A program made the position numbers and the translations under genes. 64,000 nt of DNA from Chordicoccus furentiruminis (GTDB taxonomy: Bacteria; Bacillota; Clostridia; Lachnospirales; Lachnospiraceae): assembly GCF_019355395.1 (NCBI RefSeq), contig NZ_CP048829.1, forward strand, positions 1,508,501-1,572,500, read 5' to 3'. Below are positions 23,664 to 31,506 of the stretch, one piece after another (within the stretch, counting starts at the first letter, position 1; each line of letters starts with the position of its first letter). Under the pieces are notes generated by a model, which was given only the letters and a program-made list of their open reading frames with translations, had not been told where the DNA came from and did not search any database.

Positions 23664-25628
23664 TCAATATAGCTTTGCGCCGGCCGGGATGTGGTTGTCC
23701 ACCATCAGAAGATGGAGCTCTTCCTCGCCGTTTCTCTCGTTCACCGCGGACAGGAGCATGCCGCAGGAGTCGATCCCCATCATGGCTCTCGGCGGGAGAT
23801 TCGTGATGGCGATCAGGGTCTTTCCGACCAGTTCTTCCGGCTCGTAATAGGCGTGAATACCGCTTAATATCACGCGATCCGTGCCCGTACCGTCATCCAG
23901 AACGAACTTTAAGAGCTTCTTACTCTTCGGAACAGCCGAGCATTCCTTGACCTTCACCGCCCGGAAATCAGACTTGCTGAAGGTGTCGAAATCCACGAAA
24001 TCCTGGAACAGCGGCTCGATCTTTACACCGGTAAAATCGATCTTTTCGTTCGGGGTAAAGAACCCGGATGCTTCAGAAACAGCCTCGGAACTCTTCTCTT
24101 CGCCGGCTTTTCCGCCCTCTTGTGCTTCATTGTTTTCAGACTTGAGGGTCTTCATTGTCGGGAAGAGCAGCACGTCGCGAATTGTCTCCGCTCCGGTCAG
24201 CAGCATGCACATCCGGTCGATGCCGTAGCCGATGCCGCCCGTCGGAGGCATGCCGATCTCCAGCGCGTTGAGGAAGTCCTCGTCAGTGTGATTAGCCTCC
24301 TCGTCACCCTGAGCCAGCAGCTCCTCCTGCGCGCGGAAGCGCTCCCGCTGATCGATCGGATCGTTCAGCTCGGAGTAGGCGTTACACATCTCCCAGCCGT
24401 TGACATACATCTCGAAACGGAGTACCTTGCCCGGATGCTCCGGATCCTTCTTGGTGAGCGGGGAAATTTCGATCGGGTGTCCGGTGATGAAGGTCGGCTG
24501 AATCAGATGCTCCTCCACGAACGCGTCGAAGAACAGATTCAGGATATCGCCGACCGCGTGGCGGTCCTCATACTCCACGTTGTGCGCTCTGGCAGCTGCA
24601 CGCGCTTCCTCCACCGTGTGAATCTGATCGAAGTCAACGCCGCTGTACTGCTTCACCGCCTCTGTCATCGTCATTCTCGCGAACGGCTTTCCAAGGTCGA
24701 TCTCATTTCCCTTGTAGACAATCTTCGTCGTGCCGTTGACCTCCTGGCAGACATGACGGTACATGTCCTCCGTCAGATCCATCATGCCGTTATAATCGGT
24801 GTAGGCCTGATAGAGTTCCATCAGCGTGAACTCCGGATTGTGCTTCATGTCGAGGCCTTCGTTCCGGAAAACGCGGCCGATCTCATAAACCCGCTCAAGA
24901 CCGCCGACGATCAGGCGCTTCAGATACAGCTCCAGCGAGATCCGGAGCTTCTTGTCCTCATCCAGCGCGTTGAAGTGGGTGACGAACGGACGCGCCGCCG
25001 CGCCGCCGGCGTTGTCCACCAGCATCGGCGTCTCCACCTCGATGAAATCCCGGGCGTCCAGATAACGGCGGATCGAAGCGATAATCTTCGACCTCTTGAT
25101 GAACACCGTCCTGACCTCCGGATTCATGATCAGGTCCACATAGCGCTGACGGTAGCGGATATCCGTATCCGTCAGGCCGTGAAACTTCTCCGGAAGAATC
25201 TGCAGCGATTTCGAAAGCAATGTGACGGAAGCGGCGTGAACGGAAATCTCGCCCATCTTCGTCGTGAAGACGCGGCCTTTCACGCCGACAAGGTCGCCGA
25301 CATCCAGGTGCTTGAATTTCGCGTACGCCTCGTCTCCCAGGTCGTCGCGGGAGACATAGATCTGAATCTGGCCGTCACGGTCCTGCACATGTCCGAAGCT
25401 GGCCTTGCCCATCACACGCTTCGACATCAGGCGGCCCGCGATGGAAACCTCCTGATTCTCGTAGTCGGCATAGTGTTCCTTAATCTGCCGGCTGTGCGCG
25501 TTCTGGTCATAGGTCACGATTTCGTAGGGATTCTCCCCCGCGTCAATCAGCGTCTGCAGCTTCTCGCGGCGCACTTTGCGCAGCTGATTCAGATCCTGGG
25601 GTTTGCTGTCCTGCATTCTTCCCGGCAT
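23664..25628 (-). CDS. lysS: Lysyl-tRNA synthetase with C-terminal tRNA-binding domain
   Basis: A 654-residue class II synthetase charging tRNA-Lys. An OB-fold anticodon-binding domain (about 60-150, 'VSIAGRLMSKRVMGKASFGHV', shown here in overlapping parts) precedes the catalytic core: motif 1 near 'RSKIIASIRRYLDARDFIEVETP' (shown here in overlapping parts), motif 2 'RVYEIGRVFRNEG' and motif 3 'GGIGYGIDRMCMLL'. The usual end is near residue 500. An acidic linker and an extra domain of about 110 residues follow ('FDTFSKSDFRAVKVKE', 'AITNLPPRAMMGIDSCGMLLSA', in overlapping parts), which is a Trbp111/EMAPII-type tRNA-binding fold. It follows greA closely, likely in one transcript. Start at 25628; GGAAGAG is nearby. 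Confidence 0.95.
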   Translation of the reverse strand: MPGRMQDSKPQDLNQLRKVRREKLQTLIDAGENPYEIVTYDQNAHSRQIKEHYADYENQEVSIAGRLMSKRVMGKASFGHVQDRDGQIQIYVSRDDLGDEAYAKFKHLDVGDLVGVKGRVFTTKMGEISVHAASVTLLSKSLQILPEKFHGLTDTDIRYRQRYVDLIMNPEVRTVFIKRSKIIASIRRYLDARDFIEVETPMLVDNAGGAAARPFVTHFNALDEDKKLRISLELYLKRLIVGGLERVYEIGRVFRNEGLDMKHNPEFTLMELYQAYTDYNGMMDLTEDMYRHVCQEVNGTTKIVYKGNEIDLGKPFARMTMTEAVKQYSGVDFDQIHTVEEARAAARAHNVEYEDRHAVGDILNLFFDAFVEEHLIQPTFITGHPIEISPLTKKDPEHPGKVLRFEMYVNGWEMCNAYSELNDPIDQRERFRAQEELLAQGDEEANHTDEDFLNALEIGMPPTGGIGYGIDRMCMLLTGAETIRDVLLFPTMKTLKSENNEAQEGGKAGEEKSSEAVSEASGFFTPNEKIDFTGVKIEPLFQDFVDFDTFSKSDFRAVKVKECSAVPKSKKLLKFVLDDGTGTDRVILSGIHAYYEPEELVGKTLIAITNLPPRAMMGIDSCGMLLSAVNERNGEEELHLLMVDNHIPAGAKLY

Positions 25629-25657
25629 TCTCTTCCGTCCTTCCTCGTCTGCTTCTG

Positions 25658-26152
25658 TCAGCTTCTTGTAATCTCCAGAATCTTATAGGAATCGGTGTCG
25701 TCGCCGACCTCGACCTGAACCACATCGCCGACCTTCTGGCCGATCAGCGCGTGTCCCACCGGCGATTCATTGGAAATTTTGCCCTGCAGCGGGCTCGCCT
25801 CCGTCGAACCGACGATGCTGAACCAGTTCTCCTCATTATACGTCATATCGAGGATCCGGACACGACAGCCGATATTGACCTTATCCGTGCCGCCTTCCTC
25901 CTCATCGACGACCTCCGCGTTCTTCAGAATGCCCTCGATTTCCTCGATCCGGGCCTGGATATCGCGCTGCTCGTCCTTCGCTGCGTCGTACTCCGCGTTC
26001 TCCGAAAGATCGCCCTGCTCGCGGGCTTCTCCGATTTTTTTGGAGATCTCCTGCATTTTATTGACCTTGAGATCGTTCAGCTCATCCTCAAGCTTCTTCA
26101 GCCCGGCGCGGGTGAGAATATTTTTCTTCGAAGACAATGTTTCTTCCGCCAT
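25658..26152 (-). CDS. greA: Transcription elongation factor GreA
   Basis: A 164-residue factor that enters the RNA polymerase secondary channel and stimulates cleavage of backtracked RNA. The N-terminal coiled coil (about 10-85) has 'ILTRAGLKKLEDELNDLK' and the tip acidic residues in 'GDLSENAEYDAAKDEQ'. The C-terminal FKBP-like domain includes 'SPVGHALIGQKVGD'. ATG at 26152 has GGGAGG 8 bases upstream; the frame is open to 26209, but without a site. It is followed after 29 bases by lysS. Its own promoter and a terminator-like hairpin precede it. Confidence 0.96.
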   Translation of the reverse strand: MAEETLSSKKNILTRAGLKKLEDELNDLKVNKMQEISKKIGEAREQGDLSENAEYDAAKDEQRDIQARIEEIEGILKNAEVVDEEEGGTDKVNIGCRVRILDMTYNEENWFSIVGSTEASPLQGKISNESPVGHALIGQKVGDVVQVEVGDDTDSYKILEITRS

Positions 26153-26205
26153 GCATGTACCTCCCTGGCACGCGGGCGCATCTTTGACGCCCTGATCTGT
26201 ATATA

Positions 26206-26243
26206 CCAAAAAATCGCGTGACGAACTGTGTCTTCGTCACGCC
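26206..26243 (-). terminator. Intrinsic terminator in the greA leader
   Basis: On the minus strand GCGTGACGAA (26234-26243 in plus numbering) pairs with TTCGTCACGC, followed by GATTTTTT. It lies between the greA promoter (26261-26289) and the greA start (26152), so it acts on leader RNA of greA as well as on any dusB read-through. Confidence 0.75.
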
Positions 26244-26260
26244 GTGCAATCAATTACCCT

Positions 26261-26289
26261 ATTATACGCATCCGATGCGTCCTTGTCAA
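26261..26289 (-). promoter_or_regulatory. greA promoter with palindromic spacer
   Basis: TTGACA (26284-26289) and TATAAT (26261-26266) are both perfect and spaced 17 bases on the minus strand. The spacer holds the inverted repeat ACGCATCCGATGCGT, and part of it recurs at 26321-26332 (GACGCATCCGAA), which suggests an operator. Expected start of RNA is near 26254. Confidence 0.8.
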
Positions 26290-26352
26290 GAAACCTGCAG
26301 CCGCCGTTCCGGGCCGTCACGGACGCATCCGAAGCAAACTCTTCCGGCCGGA

Positions 26353-27390
26353 TCACACGGGCGCATGCACCCGTCTCTCCGCGCTGTCTGCCCAGTCGTC
26401 GAGGATCTGTTTCAGCTCCGCGAATGAGGCCGCCTGATTGATCCGCGCGCGCACCTTCGCCGAATCCGGGAAGCCGGAGGTGTACCAGGCGATATGCTTC
26501 CGCATCTGGCAGATCCCCATGTAGTCACCCTTCGCCTCCAGCTGCATCCGGGCGTGCCGCAGCATCATCGCGTATACGTCCCGGACAGCAGGCTCCGGAC
26601 CGCCGGTCAGAATCCGCCGGAAGAGCCACGGATTGCCCCGCGCGGCCCGGGCGATCATGACATAATCACAGCCGGTTTCCCGCTGCATCGCACGGGCGGC
26701 CTCCGGGGAATCCACGTCGCCGTTCCCGATCACCGGAATCGACACAGCCTCCTTCACCCGCCGGATCACGGACCAGTCCGCCTTTCCGGCGTAGTACTGC
26801 TCTCTGGTGCGGCCGTGCACCGCCACGGCGGCCGCACCGGCCGCTTCGCACCGCTTCGCGAGCTCCGGCGCGTTGACCGTATCGGCGGTGAAGCCGGCTC
26901 TCATCTTGACCGTCACCGGCCGGCTGCTGACCCGGACAAGGGCACGGACGATGGCTTCGGCCCGCGCCGGATCCCGCATCAGCGCGGAGCCTTCTCCGTT
27001 GTTGACGATCTTGGGTACCGGGCATCCCATATTGATATCCAGAAGGTCGAAGGGCTCATCCGCCAGCGCTTCCGCCGCATAGGCCATCGTCTCCGGATCC
27101 GCTCCGAAGAGCTGCATGGAAACCGGGTGCTCGTCACCGTGAATATCCAGCAGTTCCCTTGTCTTACGGTTGCCGTGCCGCACCGCGTTCGCGCTGACCA
27201 TCTCCGTCGCGACCAGCGCCGCGCCCATCTCATGACAGATCCGGCGGAACGGGCTGTCCGTCACGCCGGCCATCGGACCGAGCAGAAGGCGGTTCTGCAG
27301 CATCACATTCCCGATCCGTCCTGGTCGGGCGAGTGCATTCTCATCGGAACCAGCGGTTTCTCCACGCGCCATCGGGTTATTCGGTTCCAT
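26353..27390 (-). CDS. dusB: tRNA-dihydrouridine synthase DusB
   Basis: A 345-residue FMN-dependent enzyme that reduces uridines in the tRNA D-loop. 'NRLLLGPMAGVTDSPFR' opens the TIM barrel, 'DLLDINMGCPVPKIVNNGEGSAL' (in overlapping parts) contains the catalytic Cys region, then 'VTVKMRAGF', 'AVHGRTREQYY' and 'IPVIGNGDV' follow. The C-terminal helical tRNA-binding domain ends the protein. ATG at 27390 has GGAGGAACC before it and overlaps the upstream gene by 14 bases. The first 25 residues are extra and polar. Last gene of a run starting at argF or before. Confidence 0.93.
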   Translation of the reverse strand: MEPNNPMARGETAGSDENALARPGRIGNVMLQNRLLLGPMAGVTDSPFRRICHEMGAALVATEMVSANAVRHGNRKTRELLDIHGDEHPVSMQLFGADPETMAYAAEALADEPFDLLDINMGCPVPKIVNNGEGSALMRDPARAEAIVRALVRVSSRPVTVKMRAGFTADTVNAPELAKRCEAAGAAAVAVHGRTREQYYAGKADWSVIRRVKEAVSIPVIGNGDVDSPEAARAMQRETGCDYVMIARAARGNPWLFRRILTGGPEPAVRDVYAMMLRHARMQLEAKGDYMGICQMRKHIAWYTSGFPDSAKVRARINQAASFAELKQILDDWADSAERRVHAPV

Positions 27391-27745
27391 CCGGTTCCTC
27401 CGGCGCCGCAAGACCGAGCTGCTCCGGCGTCATATGAAGAATGAAGATACGGTAGTAAAGGGCAAGGCTCTGCATCAGCTCCGTCTCCTCGGTCTGCATT
27501 TTCTCAATCGCGATCTTCGAGGCGAGCTCGCTGAACTCCGTGTCGCTCTGCGCGGTTCGGACCGTAAAGTGAGGCGTCCCGTCAAATCCGAAATCAATCG
27601 TGAAAATGCCGCCTACATCCTCCGTAAACCCGATGCAGAGCTTCTTCAGCGCCTGTTTCACGTCATCGGGCAGCCGGTCGAACTGCGGATTGAAAAAATA
27701 TTTATGATTGTAGTGGCTTGCGCCGCATAGTGTAATTTCTGCCAT
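27377..27745 (-). CDS. DUF6145 family protein
   Basis: A 122-residue cytosolic protein of unknown function. 'LCGASHYNHKYFFNPQFDRLP' (in overlapping parts) at the start, 'LCIGFTEDVGGIFTIDFG' in the middle and a helical C-terminus match what I recall of DUF6145 proteins of Clostridia, usually found between birA-type and dus genes. It begins in the birA stop codon (TGATG) and ends inside dusB, so the three are coupled. The cysteines at about 7 and 37 are not in a clear metal motif. Confidence 0.6.
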   Translation of the reverse strand: MAEITLCGASHYNHKYFFNPQFDRLPDDVKQALKKLCIGFTEDVGGIFTIDFGFDGTPHFTVRTAQSDTEFSELASKIAIEKMQTEETELMQSLALYYRIFILHMTPEQLGLAAPEEPDGTE

Positions 27746-28566
27746 CAGATATACCCGTACAATCCGCGGACGGAGACCTCACCGGCGGTCACACACCGTA
27801 TCCCGCCATCCGCGCGGCGGACCAGAAGACCGCCTCCTTTGTCGATGCCGAGGGAAACGGCCGTGTAGGGCGCGCGCGGATCCTCGATCCGCACCTCCCG
27901 GCCCCGGCTCACCAGCAGATCGTCATACGCGTTGCTGAGACCGCTCAGATCGGCCGTCCGCCTGTAAATCCTGTCATTCTCATAAAAATGCGCAAGGGCC
28001 GACGCGACCACCGCCGCCCGTGAAACAGGGCAGCCGCCGTTCTCGATGCGAAGGGAAGTGGCGACCTCGGCGATACCCGGATCAAAGGACGCGTTATTCA
28101 CATTGATTCCCGTGCCGATGATCACATAATCCAGCCTGTCCCCGTCCGCCAGCGCCTCCGTGAGAATTCCGCAGATTTTCCGGTGGCTGATCACAATATC
28201 GTTCGGCCATTTGATTCCGGCGGGAAGGCCGCAGACTTCCCGCACAGCCTGCGCGACGGACAGACCCATCACCAGCGTGAGCGACGGCGCGTGCGACGGC
28301 GCGAAATCCGGTCTCAGAAGAAAAGAGAAGTAAGCCGCTTCTCCTCCCGGGCTGACCCATGTTCTTCCGCTGCGTCCGCGCCCCGCCGTCTGCTGTTCCG
28401 CTACGGCCAGAAAGCCTTCCGGCGCGCCTTCGGCATAGTGCCGTTTGCATTCCTCATTCGTGGAGTCCACCGTCTCATAGAAATGCATCCGATAGAACCG
28501 GTCCGTTCCGTCCGACCGGAGCCGTTCCTCCAGTTCGCGCCCCCAGTCCGAATCTGCCGTCTTCAT
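27745..28566 (-). CDS. birA: Biotin--[acetyl-CoA-carboxylase] ligase
   Basis: A 273-residue enzyme that activates biotin as biotinyl-AMP and transfers it to the lysine of carboxylase carrier domains. The ATP/biotin motif '[14 protein letters not shown]' at about 62-75, '[19 protein letters not shown]' (about 115-133) with the catalytic Lys, and 'IGTGINVN' fit the family; a small C-terminal SH3-like domain follows. The N-terminal winged helix of E. coli BirA is absent, so this is a monofunctional ligase without repressor activity. Overlaps argF by 4 bases and DUF6145 by 1. Confidence 0.93.
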   Translation of the reverse strand: MKTADSDWGRELEERLRSDGTDRFYRMHFYETVDSTNEECKRHYAEGAPEGFLAVAEQQTAGRGRSGRTWVSPGGEAAYFSFLLRPDFAPSHAPSLTLVMGLSVAQAVREVCGLPAGIKWPNDIVISHRKICGILTEALADGDRLDYVIIGTGINVNNASFDPGIAEVATSLRIENGGCPVSRAAVVASALAHFYENDRIYRRTADLSGLSNAYDDLLVSRGREVRIEDPRAPYTAVSLGIDKGGGLLVRRADGGIRCVTAGEVSVRGLYGYI

Positions 28567-29570
28567 GGCTGCCAGCCCAGCGTCGCCGCCATCACAGCCT
28601 TGATCGTATGCATCCGGTTCTCCGCCTCGTCAAATACCACGGACTGCTTCGACTCAAAAACCTCATCGGTGACTTCCATCTCGGTGATGCCGTACTTCTC
28701 CGCGATCGTCCGGCCGATCTTCGTCCCGAGATCGTGGAAGGAGGGAAGGCAGTGCAGGAAGATGGCGCCGTCGGCTGCATTTCTCATGCAGTCCATGGTG
28801 ACACGGTACGGCGTGAGGTCGTGAATCCGCTGCGACCAGACCTCATCCGGCTCGCCCATCGACACCCAGACGTCCGTGCAGAGCACATCCGCGTCCTTTG
28901 TGCCGGCGTTCACATCCTCCGTCAGCGTGACGGACCCGCCGCTCTCCTGCGCCCATTCCTCACACTGCGCCACAAGCGCGGCGTCCGGGAAGTAGGCCTT
29001 CGGCGCGCAGGCGGTGAAATGCATGCCAAGCTTCGAGCAGACGACCATGTAGGAATTGCCCATATTGTAGCGCGCATCGCCCAGATAGGTAAGGCGGACG
29101 CCCTTCAGCCGTCCGAGATGCTCGCGGATCGTCAGCATATCGGCCAGCATCTGCGTCGGATGGAACTCATTGGTAAGGCCGTTCCAGACCGGCACGCCGG
29201 CGTTCTTTGCCAGTTCCTCGACGACGGACTGGCCGAAGCCGCGGTACTCGATCCCCTCGAACATCCTTCCCAGCACCCGCGCGGTGTCCTCGATGCTCTC
29301 CTTCTTCCCGATCTGGGAGCCGGTCGGGTCAAGATAGGTCGTCCCCATCCCCAGATCATGGGCCGCCACCTCAAAGGCGCAGCGGGTCCGGGTGCTGGTC
29401 TTCTCGAAGATCAGCGCCACATTCCGGCCTTTAAGCGAATCGACGCTCTCATGATGCTTCTTTCTGTCCTTCAGAAACGAGGCGAGATCCAGAAGATTCA
29501 CGATCTCCTTCGCCGTAAAATCCTTCAGTGTCAGAAAATCCCTTCCGCGCAAACTGTCCAGTATCTGCAT
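28563..29570 (-). CDS. argF: Ornithine carbamoyltransferase
   Basis: A 335-residue enzyme joining carbamoyl phosphate and ornithine to citrulline. The phosphate loop 'STRTRCAF' (about 58-65), '[12 protein letters not shown]' (about 135-146), ornithine-binding 'DVWVSMGE' and '[10 protein letters not shown]' with the catalytic Cys (about 272) are present. ATG at 29570 follows AAGGAGAGAAAAGAC; upstream in-frame ATGs lack a site. No other arginine gene lies nearby, so whether it serves synthesis or the catabolic deiminase route cannot be decided. It sits in a mixed operon. Confidence 0.93.
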   Translation of the reverse strand: MQILDSLRGRDFLTLKDFTAKEIVNLLDLASFLKDRKKHHESVDSLKGRNVALIFEKTSTRTRCAFEVAAHDLGMGTTYLDPTGSQIGKKESIEDTARVLGRMFEGIEYRGFGQSVVEELAKNAGVPVWNGLTNEFHPTQMLADMLTIREHLGRLKGVRLTYLGDARYNMGNSYMVVCSKLGMHFTACAPKAYFPDAALVAQCEEWAQESGGSVTLTEDVNAGTKDADVLCTDVWVSMGEPDEVWSQRIHDLTPYRVTMDCMRNAADGAIFLHCLPSFHDLGTKIGRTIAEKYGITEMEVTDEVFESKQSVVFDEAENRMHTIKAVMAATLGWQP

Positions 29571-29583
29571 GTCTTTTCTCTCC

Positions 29584-30351
29584 TTACAGCCGTCTCTGTC
29601 TCTGTGCCTCATACATCAGGATACCCGCGGCCATCGCCGCGTTCAGCGATTCGACCCGGCCCATCATCGGGATGCGGATCAGCGTACCGGCTGCCCTCGC
29701 TGTCTCATCCGTGATGCCGTTTCCTTCATTGCCGATGATAAATGCACTCCCTGACCGGTAGGAGCAGTCCGTGTAGCTCCGGACGCCGTGAAGATGCGCC
29801 GCGTAGGACGCGATTCCCCGCTCCGAAAGCTCCCGGAGGAATGACACCGCGTCCGGCTCGTAGAAATGCGGAACCCGGTAGATTGATCCCATCGTGGCCC
29901 TCGTGGTTTTAGGGCTGTAGAGATCCACCGACCCTTCCGTCAGAAAGACGGCCGTCACGCCGGCCGCCTCCGCCGTGCGGAGGATGGTGCCCGCGTTGCC
30001 CGGATCCTGCAGGTTCTCCAGCAGGAGAATCAGCGGACAGGCCCGGGCGAACACCTGCTCCCGGTCGAAGGTCTGCTGTCGCAGCACCGTCAGAATCCCC
30101 TGCGGCGTCCGCGTATCCGAAAGAGAGGCGAACCGCCCATCGTCGATATCGCTCATCACGTCCGCTCCCGGCGGAATCTTTTCAAGATACTCCGGATGGA
30201 GCTCTGCAAAGGAGCGGGACATGAGCACTGCCTCGATGGCGCCGCACGGCGCCTCCAGAAACAGCTTTCTTCCTTCCGCGACAAAAAGGCCCTGCGTATC
30301 GCGGGCCTTCTTGTTCTTCAGCAGAAATTTGATATCCTTGATTGAAAGCAT
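29584..30351 (-). CDS. SpoU/TrmH-family RNA 2'-O-methyltransferase
   Basis: A 255-residue SPOUT enzyme methylating ribose in rRNA or tRNA. The N-terminal substrate-binding domain has '[20 protein letters not shown]' (about 9-28). The knotted SAM domain has motif 1 '[18 protein letters not shown]' (about 110-127), motif 2 '[10 protein letters not shown]' and motif 3 '[22 protein letters not shown]' (in overlapping parts). It most resembles the RlmB/TsnR-like branch common in Clostridia; the target nucleotide is unknown. Located between pfkA and argF with 13-24 base gaps. Confidence 0.9.
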   Translation of the reverse strand: MLSIKDIKFLLKNKKARDTQGLFVAEGRKLFLEAPCGAIEAVLMSRSFAELHPEYLEKIPPGADVMSDIDDGRFASLSDTRTPQGILTVLRQQTFDREQVFARACPLILLLENLQDPGNAGTILRTAEAAGVTAVFLTEGSVDLYSPKTTRATMGSIYRVPHFYEPDAVSFLRELSERGIASYAAHLHGVRSYTDCSYRSGSAFIIGNEGNGITDETARAAGTLIRIPMMGRVESLNAAMAAGILMYEAQRQRRL

Positions 30352-30375
30352 TCGTCTCCGTCCCGGCAGCGCCTC

Positions 30376-31407
30376 TTACAGAGACTCGTCCCGTATGACC
30401 TTCTTCTGCGTTTCCTTCTGGTAGCCGCCGGACATCGCCAGTGCGATCTCGTACTCATACTCATCGATGCCCTTCGTCATCGCGAGCGCCTCATCGATGT
30501 CGAAGTCCTGGAACTTTCCGTTCTTGTAGCCGACCACACGCTCGGTCTTGCCTGCGATCAGAAGGTCCACGGCCATGCTTCCCATAATCGTCGCATAGAC
30601 CCGGTCCTTCGCCGTCGGGCTGCCGCCGCGCTGCATGTGGCCGAGGATCGTCGCCCTCGTCTCGATACCGGTCGCCGCCTCAATCCGTCTCGCCATCGAG
30701 GCGGAGTGGCCCACGCCTTCCGCGTTGACAATAATATGATGTTTCTTGCCGCGCCGTCTGGAATCGATAATGTTGTCAATGATCTTCTGCTCGTCGTAAT
30801 CGTACTTCTCGGGAAGAAGGATGTCCTCCGCACCGTTGGCGATGCCGCACCAGAGGGCAAGATAACCTGCATTTCTCCCCATGACCTCGATGATCGAGCA
30901 CCGCTCGTGGGAGGTCGACGTATCGCGGACCTTGTCGATGGCTTCCATCGCCGTGTTGACGGACGTGTCGAAGCCGATGGTGTATTCCGTGCAGGAGATG
31001 TCTAGATCGATCGTTCCGGGAAGCCCGACGACGTTGATGCCCTGATGGGCCAGCGTCTGGGCGCCGCGGTAAGATCCGTCGCCGCCGATGACGACCAGTC
31101 CGTCGATTCCGAACTTCCGGCAGGTTTCCGCTGCCTTCTTCTGGCCTTCCGGCGTGCGCATCTCCGCGCATCGTGCGGTGTAGAGGATCGTCCCGCCGCG
31201 CTGAATCGTATCGGAAACGTCCTGCGCGTGCATTTCTTTGACATCCTCTTCCATCAGGCCGTCATAACCGCGGTAGATGCCGTAGACTTTCAGACCCTTG
31301 CCGAGGGCGCGCCGAACCACTGCGCGGATCGCCGCGTTCATGCCGGGCGCGTCACCACCGCTGGTCAGGACGCCGATCGTCGTTACCTTCTTCTTCTCTT
31401 CTGCCAT
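30376..31407 (-). CDS. pfkA: ATP-dependent 6-phosphofructokinase
   Basis: A 343-residue glycolytic enzyme phosphorylating fructose 6-phosphate. 'IGVLTSGGDAPGMNAAIRAVV' (in overlapping parts) opens it. 'VVIGGDGSYRGA' with Gly after GGD marks the ATP type, not the PPi type. The catalytic segment reads 'GLPGTIDLDISCTEYTIGFD': the two aspartates are kept, but the residue between them is Leu, whereas Asn is usual ('TIDND'). 'EVMGRNAGYLAL' and 'LGHMQRGGSPTAKDR' follow. It is slightly longer than the 319-residue enterobacterial protein. It has a good promoter upstream and follows dnaE. Confidence 0.94.
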   Translation of the reverse strand: MAEEKKKVTTIGVLTSGGDAPGMNAAIRAVVRRALGKGLKVYGIYRGYDGLMEEDVKEMHAQDVSDTIQRGGTILYTARCAEMRTPEGQKKAAETCRKFGIDGLVVIGGDGSYRGAQTLAHQGINVVGLPGTIDLDISCTEYTIGFDTSVNTAMEAIDKVRDTSTSHERCSIIEVMGRNAGYLALWCGIANGAEDILLPEKYDYDEQKIIDNIIDSRRRGKKHHIIVNAEGVGHSASMARRIEAATGIETRATILGHMQRGGSPTAKDRVYATIMGSMAVDLLIAGKTERVVGYKNGKFQDFDIDEALAMTKGIDEYEYEIALAMSGGYQKETQKKVIRDESL

Positions 31408-31466
31408 CTCAAAGCCTCCTGCATCTATGGCGAGACAAATATACTTTCGTCGCTCAAACCAACCTC

Positions 31467-31495
31467 ATTTTATGACACGATACCTCATTTTTCAA
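31467..31495 (-). promoter_or_regulatory. pfkA promoter
   Basis: TTGAAA (31490-31495) and TAAAAT (31467-31472) spaced 17 bases on the minus strand, 60 bases before the pfkA start. Confidence 0.6.
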
Positions 31496-31506
31496 TAATA
31501 AAAGCT

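Noticed and set aside
24120..25688. 522-codon plus-strand frame
   Set aside because: Antisense to lysS; composition dominated by Val/Arg/His/Leu as expected for a reverse frame of GC-rich codons.
28359..29714. 451-codon plus-strand frame
   Set aside because: Antisense to argF and birA; no start signal.
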